Shown one piece after another: positions 14,500-25,576 of a stretch of DNA of 64,000 bases. The notes beneath the pieces are model-generated. The model ran no database searches and was not told the origin of the DNA. It saw only the letters and a program-made list of their open reading frames with translations. Position 1 is the first letter of the stretch; every line of letters starts with the position of its first letter. The DNA is from Rutstroemia sp. NJR-2017a BVV2. Taxonomy: Eukaryota > Ascomycota > Leotiomycetes > Helotiales > Rutstroemiaceae. The stretch is from positions 62,001-126,000 of the forward strand of contig NJPS01000067.1 of assembly GCA_002946415.1 (NCBI GenBank), in the 5' to 3' direction. Made by a program: the position numbers and the translations under genes.

Positions 14500-16265
14500 T
14501 AATCACTTTCGTATAAGTTATTATATTTTCTATACTAACTAGAACTTTCTGATAGATATATCGAAGAATATAATAGTGAAATCGAAGAAAGTAAAAGCAA
14601 ATAAGAGATATAAAGAAATAAAAATCAATAGTAGGAACCTAAATATCGATAACTATATAATATAATATCAGAAAGATTATATAAAGTATAGTTAAATTAA
14701 TAGATAATTATAGATATAATCTTCTATCTCAGAAAAGATAATAATTATAATAAATTACTTATTTTTGTTCTATTAATATATATTGAATCGAGATATAAAG
14801 AGATTAATAATTTATTAGAGAAAAGAGTATTCGAGATTATCTATATTAATAATATATTATTAAGAATCTATATCTTTAACTTGAGATTCGTTAATGAAAC
14901 TAGGAATAAAGAAATAAATATTATTTATAAAAAGTTATAACTAGTTATCCAAATCTATAACAACTTATTAAAGAATACTATATTAATATAATTACTTATA
15001 ATTCAATATATTAGTTAAAGAATTCTACTTATTATTATAATAATTCTTTATAAAAAAGAAAATCTCAATATCTTTTTATAAGATATTATATAGATTTATA
15101 TATAAATAATATTAGAACTAGTTTATATATTCTTTATTAAAGTACTAATAGAAATAAACTTATCTCCAAAGTTTATTCTATATATTATCAAATCTCTTTA
15201 TAGAATACTAGAAACTAATAATTATTAGTTCAAGATCTATCTTGACTATTATATAAATAAACTTAGTATAAGTTAATCGATATATAATCTATATCTACTT
15301 TATATATAAACAAATAGAATTGGATTTGTAAGAATATAGATCGATAATATTCTAATAATTGCTAATAATAAGTTTATAAAACAAAAGGAAAAATAACTAA
15401 AAATAATAGATTTCTAAATAAAGAAACAAATTAAGTTCGAAGTTAGATAGTTTATTAAATTCAATAGAGATATAATTACTTTAAACAAAAATAGCGAAAT
15501 CGAATTTAACTAGTTATAATAATATAAAAGACTTAGTTTAGTTTAACTAAAGTATAATATCGATCTTATTTCTTAAAAAGAAAAGAAATAGAAGATAGTT
15601 ATTTCAAAAGATCAATATATTATATAATATACTTGTAAAGTATATATTACTATAATATATTAGTTAGAGATATCTTATAATCTCTTTTATATTATCTAAT
15701 ATATTAATCCTAAGTAAATAGATACCGAAGCTCTAAATAAATATATTTAATAGTAAATCAATAACTCTATTAGAAGATTTAGATTTATCTTACTTAATCT
15801 AGATATCTTGAAGTTGATTATATTTATAGATACTTTGTTTACTAATAATAGAGATCTCTTTTTATAAATCGGATATATAATTATATTTGCAGATACTACC
15901 AATAAAGTAAATATAATCTACTAGATCTTAGTTAAGTATAAGAGAGTTATAAGAAGTATTCTAATTTCAGAACTCTATAGTTTAGTACTAAGATTCGATA
16001 TTGATATTATACTAAAAAGGATATTCGATAAGACTTTTGAACGAAAGAACGATTCTATTTTGATTATAGTTATTATAGATTCTTATTCGTTCTACAAATA
16101 TCTAGTTAAGTTAGGAATAATTACTAAGAAGTAGTTTATAATCGATATAATAATATTACGATAGTTATATAAATAGCGAGAAATTGCAGAGATTAGATAG
16201 ATCGATAGTAGCTCCAATCTAATAGATACAATAACGAAGAGAATACCTTATTTTGTTTTATAGGA
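14500..16265 (+). mobile_element. Copia retrotransposon relic (reverse transcriptase and RNase H)
   Basis: On the plus strand a Copia reverse transcriptase can be followed from about 14,760 (KEINNLLEKRVFEII) through IFNLRFVNE and LYIIKSLYRILETN to a catalytic box reading IDNILIIANN at about 15,335-15,370, where fungal copies have TDDTLILADN. RNase H follows at about 15,866-15,990 (GYIIIFADTTNK, SELYSLV) and a C-terminal segment (DSYSFYKYLVKLG, EIAEIR) to about 16,200. Trp and Gln codons appear as stops and DD has become DN. The element points towards the normal DNA at 16,390; no clean LTR was found at its end. Confidence 0.85.
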
Positions 16266-16390
16266 TCTAATTGATATAAATACAATTAAATAGAAGATTA
16301 CAGAATAGATAGAGAGACTATAAAACAGGGAATAGATATAAACAGTATATAGAGAATATACTAGGAAGCGATAGTACAGATTAGTTACTA

Positions 16391-16693
16391 GCTATACTAC
16401 CAGAAATACTTTCTTTTACTTTTTCTTTCTTTTGTAACTATTCCTATTTTTGTCCATTTTCTGAAGAGCTGCTAGTGTTGGGATGAGTGGCAAAGCGCAT
16501 TCACTTGTACTGGAGGTAATCTCCACTACTTTTAAGTAAATGGAATTTGTAATTAGTCTACAGTATTGTACTATTTCTGGTATATATAATAAGGGCTGCA
16601 ATGCCCACCCAGAATGAGAAGAAACATGCATCATCAACAGTTATTTCGGCCACTTCCTAGTAGTGGGTAAGGTGACAACTAACCTGATACATA
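16391..16693. other. Transition region without a supported gene
   Basis: This short stretch marks the change from the AT-rich block to normal composition. It contains only a short antisense reading frame with no recognisable domain. It lies just downstream of the truncated dehydrogenase pseudogene. Confidence 0.6.
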
Positions 16694-17217
16694 CTAACAG
16701 TTAATGTTGGTGTTATTCATTTGCATGATGTCTGGTATGCTGAGATCATGAAATGCGGCCGGTGCACCGAGCGCAAGACCCGCCTAGTATTGTATCTCTG
16801 AGTATAATGAAATAAGATTTGTGAAGGGCCATCTGGACTTACATTATTGATCAGAATATCGATGTCCCCCGCTTCCTTGATTGCTTTGTCCACACCTGCC
16901 TTTACAGCATCATAGTTCTGGATATCGACCGATGCATAGTGTACTTTCACCCCAGTATGCTTCTTCTGGATTTCCGAGGAAAGTTTTGCGAGTTTTGACT
17001 ATCATCAGTGAGTTTGAGACATAGATGCTATTATTTAGAATGAATCGCTTACCTCTGTCCTAGCGAATAGAATCAAATTTGCACCCTTCTCTGCAAGAGC
17101 AAGAGCAATCTGATGCCCAATGCCAGTTGACGCACCGGTCTTCAATGTCAGTTGTATATAGCACCTCGAAGAGATTATTACGTACCAAGAGAACATTTTT
17201 ACCTTCGATAAATGGCA
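16694..17217 (-). pseudogene. Truncated short-chain dehydrogenase/reductase (SDR) pseudogene
   Basis: Splicing three introns (17,184-17,140; 17,052-17,000; 16,842-16,784) gives the N-terminal half of a classical SDR: a start at 17,217, the nucleotide-binding TGASTGIG motif, a helix containing QIALALAEKGANL, then VHYASVDIQ and DILINN followed by AGLALGAP. The frame ends at a stop at 16,694, about 125 residues in, whereas family members have about 250-300, so the catalytic YxxxK and the whole C-terminal half are missing. A run of four A at 16,980-16,983 also puts exon 3 one base out of frame. The missing part would lie towards the retrotransposon block. I infer a gene broken at the edge of the repeat region; a sequencing error could explain the frameshift but not the truncation. 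Confidence 0.75.
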
Positions 17218-17836
17218 TTCTCGTGGTCGATGGATTCAGAACGTATGTAAAGGTTTATGATGAATATTACCAGAAAGACAACAAAAAATGTGTGACAATG
17301 GTGAGTATTTATAAGCAGAGAGGTCAGTTGGCAAGATATACTGAATAACACACTTGACTGATACGTAGATGCAATGCGTCAATCCCACCTCGCATTCCGT
17401 CCGTTCAACAAACCCAAGCTGCAGTTAATGCACGATCTGACCTTCCAAGGTTGGTAGTAAACAAAGGCACGTGAGTCAAAGTCATGTGGCACAGAGCTCG
17501 GTACTGATATTTTATGCCTCGGCGTTAAAATGAAACACTTCACACCAAAAATGTTTCCAACATTTGTCCTCCTATAGCACTCGTATCCGTATCCGTTAGT
17601 AACAATTTGTTCGTCCGTAGAACATGCTACATTTGTCTTCCTTTTGACGACGTTTTAACCATAGACCGAAATGCGCCTGGCACTGAGCGCTATCAATCGT
17701 ACCTTTGTACCTTGTACAAACAAGGCTTGCTATGCGATGATTGCCAACCAGGGCGTGATCGTGCCGCCAACTGTTAGATCCATTCGAAGGACGCTATGGG
17801 TTGTCCGAAATCCCTCGTCTCTTATCTCTTGCTATA
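17218..17836. other. Intergenic, no supported gene
   Basis: Only short reading frames are present, none with a recognisable domain. It would be the upstream region of the broken SDR gene. Confidence 0.5.
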
Positions 17837-17910
17837 CTTGGTCCCAAGGATAAATAAGTGTACCCCCAGCACTTGACTTCTAGCACTTTCTGCTCCACAA
17901 ATAAGGCAAT
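17837..17910 (-). mobile_element. Half copy of MITE family A
   Basis: This 74-bp piece is the reverse complement of the right end of the complete MITE at 23,186-23,343, with about two mismatches. It begins with the same terminal sequence (CTTGGTCCCAAGGATAAA), preceded by TA, and stops being similar right after AAGGCAAT. The other terminal repeat is absent, so it is a truncated copy. Confidence 0.85.
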
Positions 17911-19215
17911 ACAGAGCGTATCCTTCCAGAGCAGCAATGCTGAGACCAAAATATACGTCCTCCGAACCAACTGTTGGGGCGTCAATGTCGCACGCCATCT
18001 CGAAGGCCAGCCCGGCTACGTCATATTGAAACTGTAGGGTACTGTAACGGATGGCTGGTACCTGGGGAAGAATGATAGCCCGTATTAGGTATCCAACAGT
18101 GACGTGACGGAGTTCAACTTCTGGGCCATCGATAACAAGAGCATCAATCTACACCTCTCCTTCCGGCGCGCAGTGGTTCAGCGGCAAGTGGTACGAATCG
18201 GGCGCGATTCGGTTCCAGGACTTGCTCGGCACTAATTTTGGTTCACCTAAAGATGAAGATCTCCATATATCGTGGAATAAGAAAGTGCAAATATATAATC
18301 TCGCCACAGATCAGAGTGGATCTGGCATCCGAACATACAGCCTCTCTTGCCCACGTACTATATCAACTACAAGACACATCCCAACCGCATCTGGAAGGAG
18401 AGCTTGAACATGGAGTATAAATATGAGGCTTAGTTCTATTGCTACAAAAGTATAAGGCAGGCTGAGCGAGCATGGCTGTAGTTACTGCACGACGGCGTGA
18501 GCTGACGGATGGATATGCGAGCTAACGCTTTGGGTCGGGAATCGAGAGATCGCGCGATCCAGGGACATGAAGCATTTATATGAGCAGTACTTAAAGTAGT
18601 AGGTAGGAGCTTCGTCCTCAACTCAATACAGTATCTTTACATCCTACTAACTTGCATACCTAACCACGGCGCCTTCATATCCACCCAACCACCATCTCAG
18701 ACCTCATTTGCCATTTCGAGCAATCCACATTCCATCCATTTCTCTAATACAGATCCCCCCCAACAAGGTTCGCCTCCCTCGACTCAACACGAGCGTGCAG
18801 AAACGATCAATAGATCAAAACTTCACCTCCCACCCCACCGAATCTCGTGAAGAGATTAAAAGTCTAGACTGCGCGGTGGCATGCAGGCCTGCGAACCCTC
18901 GTAGCATGCACAGACACCACTCACTACACCGATATTGCAAATGTAGGATGGGAAATCAGCTACCATTTCTCTGACGCTATTCATGCATTGACGGAAGCGA
19001 GGAATAATACAGCATCCGTCGTTGTCCCTAAAAACTTGACGAAGGCGGACGCCCGACTACTCGTCGGTATGCCGCTTCTGAACATTTTTTCCTCAGTGAT
19101 CCTACATTTATCGTCGTTGTGGCATTTTGATCGACTTCTGCTGACTGCTTTTCGCCGAGCGCGAAGGTAGGCCGTTGGCTGCAATGTTTAAACTCATCGC
19201 AGCATGTCTCCTCAA
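17911..19215. other. Gene-poor stretch with possible degenerate coding sequence
   Basis: No convincing gene is present. Two patches read like decayed exons on the plus strand: about 17,910-18,230 (frames containing VARHLEGQPGYVILKL and DVTEFNFWAID, interrupted by stops) and 18,988-19,170 (60 codons with a hydrophobic segment). I cannot assign either to a family, and neither has a supported start or splice structure. Confidence 0.4.
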
Positions 19216-19508
19216 TAGGCTGCGGCGTGGGACCCCATGGGCCGGGTTTTCAACTTTTTGTCCTACCCAGGGACCCCATTACCCAGTGGGTTGCCAAAGA
19301 CCTAACATATAATTATTATCCTTAGTTATACTTATATATAGTACCACTATATAAGTTACAGATAGGTTTTTATTATGTGTAAATCATATGTTGGGTCCTT
19401 GGTAACCCAATTGGGTTTTCACTGGGTCTATTTACTTTGAGGACCTGACCTATAGGTTGGGTACCCAGTGGGGTGGGCTATTACCCACTGGGTCCGCGCC
19501 GCGGCCTA
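19216..19508. mobile_element. MITE family C, full-length copy (293 bp)
   Basis: The ends form an imperfect terminal inverted repeat: TAGGCTGCGGCGTGGGACCC on the left against the complement TAGGCCGCGGCGCGGACCC on the right. Inside, motifs of the type ACCCAGTGGGT recur on both strands and the centre is AT-rich, with no coding potential. Related ends occur at 41,981-42,040 and 57,334-57,455. I could not define a clear target-site duplication. Confidence 0.7.
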
Positions 19509-21016
19509 CTTCTCAAGATAGCATTTTTATTTTATTTCCCATTGTCTTTAGTTCAACCTACTTCAGCGACATTTGCTCTAAGTTTACTACAAACATCGTC
19601 TATCTCAGGGCACTCTTTGTTCCAGAGGGCAAATTCGCAATAACAGTTACGATTGTAATTGCTGTACATATTAGATAGAGGAAAACGTACTGGCGCAAAT
19701 AGTGAGGGAGAGCATCTAACTGTTTTAGATCATAAATACAATGTACTAAGTCCGCGTGTGTCATAACTGGGACAGAGCTCGACTTATATAGTTTTACCTG
19801 ACGTTTCGCAACACGAGGAGCACGTCTCACTTGTCATCTTACCCGTTGATGGTTCTATACGAGAGAAGAAGAAGAAGAAGCAGTCAAGGGAGATCCTCAC
19901 CAAGATGCGGAGGGCACATTATCGTGCAACTACAGAGAGCACAGAAGATGGATCGAGACTAGCATATCGAGAGAAGGAAACAGCAGACACTAGATTGGTG
20001 AGCCTGGTTCAGGTTACATAGACGGAAAAAGTATAATAATGGGTAACGTAGTAGTAGCGGTGAACCCATGAGGAATGGAATTGATACACTTGATACACAC
20101 TGGTTCCCTCGTTCTAGAGCTGCTTCTTATACATTGAACTGGATACCCATGCTTGAGCAAAGACAATACCACACTTCAATGCTCGCACACATGGCAGGTC
20201 GATCGAGTTTCATTTGAGACAATAGACGATACGTATGCTCCTTCTATGGTTTTACGCATATTGAAGAGGCAGATCGGAATGAAGGGGATGATATGACTAT
20301 AATGCCCCCGGCTTTGATACGACAGCAGGAGAGAGGAACGGCTATCAAACTATCAAACTTATTTCCGGCTTTTTGTGTGCCGCGGGTATAATGACCCTTT
20401 GAGTTGTGTTCTGTTGCGCTATACCTAAAGAGGGACTCTCAGTGCCAAAATGAAGGTATTCATAGATTCACCTGATTAATCTTACACTTTGTGTATGAGT
20501 TGAAGTTGCATATGCTAAATCTTGCTAACTGAGAACTCTCAGTTAGACTGAGATAGTTCGCATGATCTTGAATGTTAACATTTGACACTCTTGTCCTTGG
20601 CGCTTCCTGACAACCGTCTTATCTATATGCATAACAATGTCTCTTTAAATATACTTGGCACACTAGTGAGAGGTCTTTGCAAACAACAGGCAGTTCGCCA
20701 TATTATTGACGACAAAGTAAAAGCCCTTGCCGCAATGGCGAGGAAGCTCGTATCGTGAAGCGAGACGACAGGCCAACCTAATTTGGTTAGCGTAGAGTGA
20801 AGATAACAGCTAAGCCTCAAAATCTGACGTTCGATCAAGCCACATCCATGTTTAAGGCCTGCGATTTTACTAGCGCATGAGTCGTAGCTGCCTAAACTGA
20901 AAGTTCATGTGCCGTATATATGCCCGGTATGCAAGTATGTTTGCAACTGAAAATTTGCTTACAAAAGGTCTCTTTTGTCAATCGAAGAATGAAAGCCTGC
21001 AAGTTCGGATCCTGAA
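19509..21016. other. Intergenic, no supported gene
   Basis: Short open frames on both strands show no recognisable domain, start context or splice pattern. A GAAGAA run lies near 19,865-19,880. The last part is the presumed promoter of the gene at 21,017. Confidence 0.5.
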
Positions 21017-22151
21017 ATGTCTACCAGCCTTCTAGCTCAACGCTCTGGACGGGTATTGGTTCAAAAGCAAGCACTTAATCAACGTCAAGCACCTCTTCTA
21101 CCAAGATTTCCGCTTGAAATCACCCGCAAGATCCTCTGTTCGGTTCTTATTAGCGATGAGCGCCTATCCTTCACCCGCCTGCCGTTATCCGCAAAGGAAA
21201 GTGCGGCCAGGCCAAAGCCCAGAAATAATCGAAACTGGCAAGCTCAATTCTCCGACGTGCTCCGATTATGCCTCTGGCATAGATGTGAGAACAATGAGCC
21301 TGAAGCGCTCGCCTTGCATCACGACTTCGGCGCCTTGTGCCTGGCGTCGCAACAATTTCGTCAAGAAGCACGAGATATTTTCTTCTCGAAGAACAAATGG
21401 GTTCTTCATTGCACATCTTCATTCAATGCTATAGAATGGGTGCTGAGATACTGGGGCCCGATGGCTCTTTCTAGCATGACTGATCTCAGGATCGAGATAT
21501 CGGTGATGAAATACCATTTGGTGGGATACTACCAGTGTCTTGAGAAGTTTTCCAATGCTGTCAAGGATAGGCACTCTCTGCAAAAGTTGTCTATTCAGTG
21601 GATACAAGGAGCACGGCCCCTGCAAACTGCTAGGTCTGTTAGTTGGAGTCCGCATGTGGTTTCTATCGCTAGGGAACGCGGTTTGGAGAGGAACAGCAAG
21701 GGTAAAAGAGGGCGGAAGGACTGGGAAGAATGGGAATGTAAACGTTGGAAAGGTCCGCAGTCTGAACCGAAGGGTGTAAGGACGATCTGCTTCTTCTTTC
21801 TCTGCCTATCACTCTCTCGGATGCTCTCCCCCAGACTTCTACCGCTCCAGTCCTTTTGTTGACTCACACGTCTACTTCCATACATTCACTCTTGCGAACT
21901 TCATCATTTGAGAGCTTACTGACTCCCTGATGTAATAGTGGGCTGCGACTGAGGTCGTTTTACAGCCATTGACAGTATTGCGAGGCGTCAAGGAAGTTCG
22001 CATTGAAGGAACGGTGACTAATGCCTACGCAGAGTACCTTGAAATGGCTTTGAGTGCTCTAGTGAGCGTTGAAATCCCAGACTTTGACCGACTGCAGAAG
22101 GCTAAAGAGGGACTGGAGAGGCTGAAAAAGGGAATCGAGGTGAAATATTAA
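21017..22151 (+). CDS. F-box-like hypothetical protein
   Basis: Two exons, 21,017-21,775 and 21,939-22,151, joined by a GT-AG intron, give a protein of about 323 residues. The N-terminal part contains LPRFPLEITRKIL, an F-box-like helix of the kind found in large fungal families of short hypothetical proteins, followed by LCLASQQFRQEARDIFF, the usual segment recording earlier generations of helices in those proteins. The middle is rich in Lys, Arg, Glu and Trp, and the C-terminus is a charged helix ending KKGIEVKY. The second exon reads in frame only if this intron is removed, which supports the model. F-box proteins present substrates to SCF ubiquitin ligases, but only the weak motif is visible here and the function is unknown. 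It is the first intact gene after the repeat block. Confidence 0.7.
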
Positions 22152-22688
22152 GCTTTTAGTGACGATGACTAGACACAACCTGCAATAAAGATGGCCCACT
22201 GTTTCTTTTAATTCTAAATAATTCTAACTAATTATTACTAATTATCTTTACAATCGTAAGTGATTCTTATTGATTATTATCAATTATTTTTAGTTATATA
22301 ATATTCTATCAAAGGTTCTATTACAACCAGCCAGTTGTTGAGTCTAAGGTCCCTTGAGTCACGAGACCACCTCGTAACACGTGTATTGATAGTTTACAGG
22401 GTGCGCACAGGCCAGGGATCACGGTTATACAGCGTGGTAGTATATTTCTCGAACTTTCCATAGGCAGGTGTACGGCAGCACGCTGATGTCCCAGGAGCGC
22501 TCTCTCTCTCCTTCCACCTACTGACCTAAAGTTACTACCTACTTAAACAACCAAATCGAATACTTAGCATTCTCGTGGACTATTTCTATTCTTAGCTCGA
22601 ATAATCAATTTCTTTCGCAACGAACAATGAATGACCTTGTATCCGGTATTTGTCCTTGCTCTATCATTATAAGAACGGATCTGACAGT
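22152..22688. other. Intergenic with AT-rich patch
   Basis: An AT-rich patch of repeated TAATTATT-like words lies at 22,200-22,320. The remainder is the presumed promoter of the small I9-like gene. No gene is seen. Confidence 0.5.
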
Positions 22689-23073
22689 ATGGAATTAGAG
22701 TCCATGAAACTATCATCTAGTCCATGTCCATATGCTCCTGCTTCATGCCGCTGTCCAGTTCCAAAGGACTCAAACGGTCGATCTGTTAGACCATACGTAG
22801 TATATCCAATAGATGGAAAGATTGTGGATGTCGCTACACAACAACTCGAATCATTTGGGCCTCAATCAGAGACCCAATTGGATCCCCATATATCACTCAA
22901 TGGTTGGGGCGTTCTGTATTGGACAATTCATCTAACACAAGAACAAGTAACAGAACTTAGAGAAAATCCTGATGTAAGAATTTACTAGTCTGAATCACCT
23001 TATTACACACTGATTGCAACAGATTATGGGAGTAGACGCACCCCGGATGCATTACATGGATCCATCGACCTAG
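22689..23073 (+). CDS. Small peptidase-inhibitor I9-like protein
   Basis: Two exons, 22,689-22,973 and 23,023-23,073, separated by a 49-bp intron, give 111 residues. The start is the first in-frame ATG (GTATGGAATTAGAG); upstream codons in this frame are open but lack ATG. The C-terminal part (NGWGVLYWTIHLTQEQVTEL, then ENPD joined to IMGVDA) resembles the end of the inhibitor I9 fold, the propeptide of subtilisin-like proteases, where a helix after a beta strand is followed by a strand that sits in the active site. No signal peptide is visible, so a cytosolic proteinase-B-inhibitor-like role is possible. The N-terminal third is Cys- and Pro-rich. Family assignment rests on pattern only. Confidence 0.6.
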
Positions 23074-23185
23074 AACGTATGTTACGGAGGTAGTATGTGA
23101 CCAAGGGACCTGAGGCTCAATGATTGGTTAATCATAGTAAAACCCTTGGAGAATCACGTGATGGATTCCATGGAATCAAGATATA

Positions 23186-23343
23186 CTTAGTCCCAAGGAT
23201 AAATAAGTGACCCCTTGATGGCTCTCAAGTTAGCTGCAGCCAGGGAGCTCAGCTTATAGAAATGTTAGAATTGCCTTATTTGTGGAGCAGAAAGTGTTAG
23301 AAGTCAAGTGCTGGGGGTACACTTTTTTATCCTTGGGACCAAG
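23186..23343. mobile_element. MITE family A, complete copy flanked by TA
   Basis: The element is 158 bp and begins CTTAGTCCCAAGGATAAATA and ends in the inverted complement, TTTTTTATCCTTGGGACCAAG. It is directly flanked by TA on both sides (23,184-23,185 and 23,344-23,345), which is the target duplication expected of Tc1/mariner-type elements. It has no coding capacity. It lies upstream of the lipase-like gene. A half copy is at 17,837. Confidence 0.93.
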
Positions 23344-23779
23344 TAGGAAGTGGGATCCAAGGAAAACGAAGGTCTATATAAGCAAGATGTATTTCCTTAG
23401 TTATTATCGCCAGAATCAATTATTCAATCTCCTGCTTGCAAGTCTTCAATACACAACACCACGTCCTAGTATCGCTTCCACGTGATACTACAATTAGCTT
23501 CGGTCCCCCATATTCAAATGCCTTGGCCACTTCGGAATTTTCATGCAGAACCTGCTTTTTGCTTTGTTACAAGTCAAGGTATGATTCTCTATCAAAACGA
23601 GAAGGAGGTGAACTGATACCAGAAATTGATCATGCTGTTAGGTTCAACAGGTGTCGTATAGATTACCAACAGTTGATGGCGAAGGCTCGGGATGTAGGCA
23701 TAGATTACCCCGCTCCGCTTCTCAATAGTATATCTGATATCTATCTGCCTTCTAAATCCAGTTTCCACATCAATAAATC
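23344..23779. other. Upstream region of lipase-like gene with an unassigned reading frame
   Basis: A 118-codon open frame at 23,436-23,792 overlaps the lipase-like start by a few bases. Its coding status is unclear: there is no recognised domain, and part of it may be the 5' leader of the following gene. Confidence 0.4.
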
Positions 23780-24734
23780 ATGCCTCTTGTAGAACTTACC
23801 CCCGGAACCAGCGATTGGCACGATGTCAAACATGCTGCCTTAATACTATGGAAAGCCTCTCAAATTTCAGACATTACTGCTCTACAGAACGATCTTCGCA
23901 GCCACTATATGAATTCCGTCTCAACGGCTATTGATATTTATACTGGCATCAATCAGAGTCGCAAAGCTATTCTCGTACACAACCACGAAATAATTGTCAT
24001 TGCCTTTCAAGGGTCTGCGGATAATGAGATTCATATGAACCTATGGACCGATGGCAAGGGTGCAAATTGGTGGAATCTTCCGTATCCAGTATATGTTAGC
24101 GGGAACAGGGTCCATAGCTTCTACTTGGATATGTGGAACGGGATGAAAACCGCCGTCTTCTCCGCCCTCGGCGATGTAATCACAACAATGAGGAATCATG
24201 ACATGGTGCCAAAGAAAGTAACTATTGCTGGATATTCCATGGGCGGAGGTGTGAGCACGTAAGAACTCCTTTTCTGGGTGATATCTCCAGCAGACGAGTT
24301 AATAAGCTGTATATAGTCTGGCATTAACAGATATTATTGAATATATCCGCCACACCTATGGTTCTCAAAGTTCATCTCCCCAAGACTGGGCCTCCGATCA
24401 TACCCTTGGATCTCTCTTCCAACACTTCACTTTTGCGAGCATGGGAGCAGGAGATCAGGGCTATCTCACATTGCTCAATGAGCTTTATGAGCGGTATCAT
24501 ATCCGAGCTTGGGATTTTTTGAATCACTGGGACCAGACGCGACTTTGTCCTCCGTATCATTTTCCATGCTGGAGAGGTCATCGCTATATCTTGCCACACG
24601 AGGTTACTCATCAGTTTGGAGCTGGATTTGGTCCGCTGGGCCATGGGATTCAAGGGTATTATCAAGCTGCGGAATGGATGGCTGAGTATGTATTCGATCA
24701 AGTAAGAACGGCGTATCGAAGTGGCTATGCTTAG
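23780..24734 (+). CDS. Lipase class 3-like protein
   Basis: Two exons, 23,780-24,258 and 24,317-24,734, with a 58-bp intron give 298 residues. The segment IIVIAFQGSADNE (around residue 75) matches the strand and oxyanion region of class 3 lipases, and GYSMGGG at 151-157 is the nucleophile elbow with Ser153. The intron cuts just after this elbow, and splicing restores STLALTDIIEYI, the helix expected next. A C-terminal HEVTHQFG could supply the catalytic His. No signal peptide is visible, so the protein is probably intracellular. Class 3 lipases hydrolyse acylglycerols or related esters; the real substrate is unknown. A MITE lies about 440 bp upstream. Confidence 0.8.
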
Positions 24735-25576
24735 TTAATTACTAGTATTCTTGTACAAAATTTTAAAATAATATGACAGATATAGAGATTCTTATTATTG
24801 GTGAACGCTAGAATATTATTCATCTCCAGTCAGATCCCAAGCAAAGCTCAAATTGGGGCCCTAAGTTCGACTATGTAGATAGTGTTTGGATTGGTTGATA
24901 GCTAGGCATTTATATCTCTGTATCATCGGAATATACCGAGGTATTACTGATTTACTTCCAGTTGAGCGTATAGAAACCATTCTGATTAGTGGATGTGCAG
25001 ATACTGCTTCTCTTAGCTTGCAGATAATCCGTGTACTGATCCTGCGTATAGAAAATACTATGATTGGTCGATAATCAGAAGCTGTGTATTACGTAATTCG
25101 AAAAATCAGAGTGCTTCCACTGGCCCCTGACCTGGGACGTATAGCAAGCTATGTGATTAGTTAGGGTTCTAAATATGTTCCAGATCCCAAATAAGTTCCA
25201 TATACCCAACGTATAGCCGGTTTCGTGATTGGTTTCAGTCTGAAAAAGCTGACCGCACCTCGCGGATGAAGGAATATCTGACAGCTTTAGATATCGGGGG
25301 GGGGGGGGGCAGCAGGGGTTCCTCCACGAGCACATTGTGTGGAATCTGTGTAAATGGAGCATGATTCGTCCTGGATGAAGAGAATGAGTATTCCTTCGCA
25401 AAAACTTGCCGTATCTTCTCACTAGGTATTTTGAGCAAAGAAGAACTTCATCTTCCAACATTTGACTATAAATATCTGCTTCCTCGCAATTTCAATGTTC
25501 AATCATCAACTCATCTTTGTCTTACTTCGACTCCTGGGTGTCCATCACTCATACTACTCCGTCTATTCCATCCATC
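24735..25576. other. Intergenic with a 14-G homopolymer
   Basis: No gene is supported; open frames on both strands look like chance. A run of 14 consecutive G lies at 25,296-25,309. The last 100 bp, CT-rich, is the presumed promoter and leader of the aldo/keto reductase. Confidence 0.55.

Larger units (their letters stand above)
1..16390. mobile_element. AT-rich, RIP-degraded retrotransposon block
   Basis: This stretch is almost entirely A and T, full of TA steps, and has no open reading frame of 60 codons on either strand. Translating through the stops by eye gives recognisable Copia and Gypsy polymerase motifs in which Trp codons have become stops and Asp or Gly codons have become Asn or Asp, the signature of C-to-T and G-to-A change by RIP. 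Known RIP biology of ascomycetes explains this; the exact RIP indices are not computed here. The block stops abruptly near 16,390, where normal base composition begins. I see no intact gene inside it. Individual relics are listed separately. Confidence 0.93.

Noticed and set aside
1..16390. CRISPR array or bacterial-type operon in the AT-rich block
   Set aside because: The repeats are long decayed retroelement segments, with no regular short repeat-spacer pattern, and the surroundings are fungal.
1..16390. Mitochondrial or plasmid insert as source of the AT-richness
   Set aside because: Copia and Gypsy domains are recognisable throughout and the substitution pattern is that of RIP.
18988..19170. 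60-codon frame with hydrophobic segment as a gene
   Set aside because: No start context, no domain and no adjoining exon; noted only as possible decayed coding sequence.
21595..21885. Minus-strand frames opposite the F-box-like gene
   Set aside because: They are shadows of the spliced plus-strand gene, rich in rare-looking composition and without domains.
25075..25461. 128-codon minus-strand frame including the poly-G run
   Set aside because: Low-complexity Pro run comes from the G homopolymer; no start context or homologous domain.
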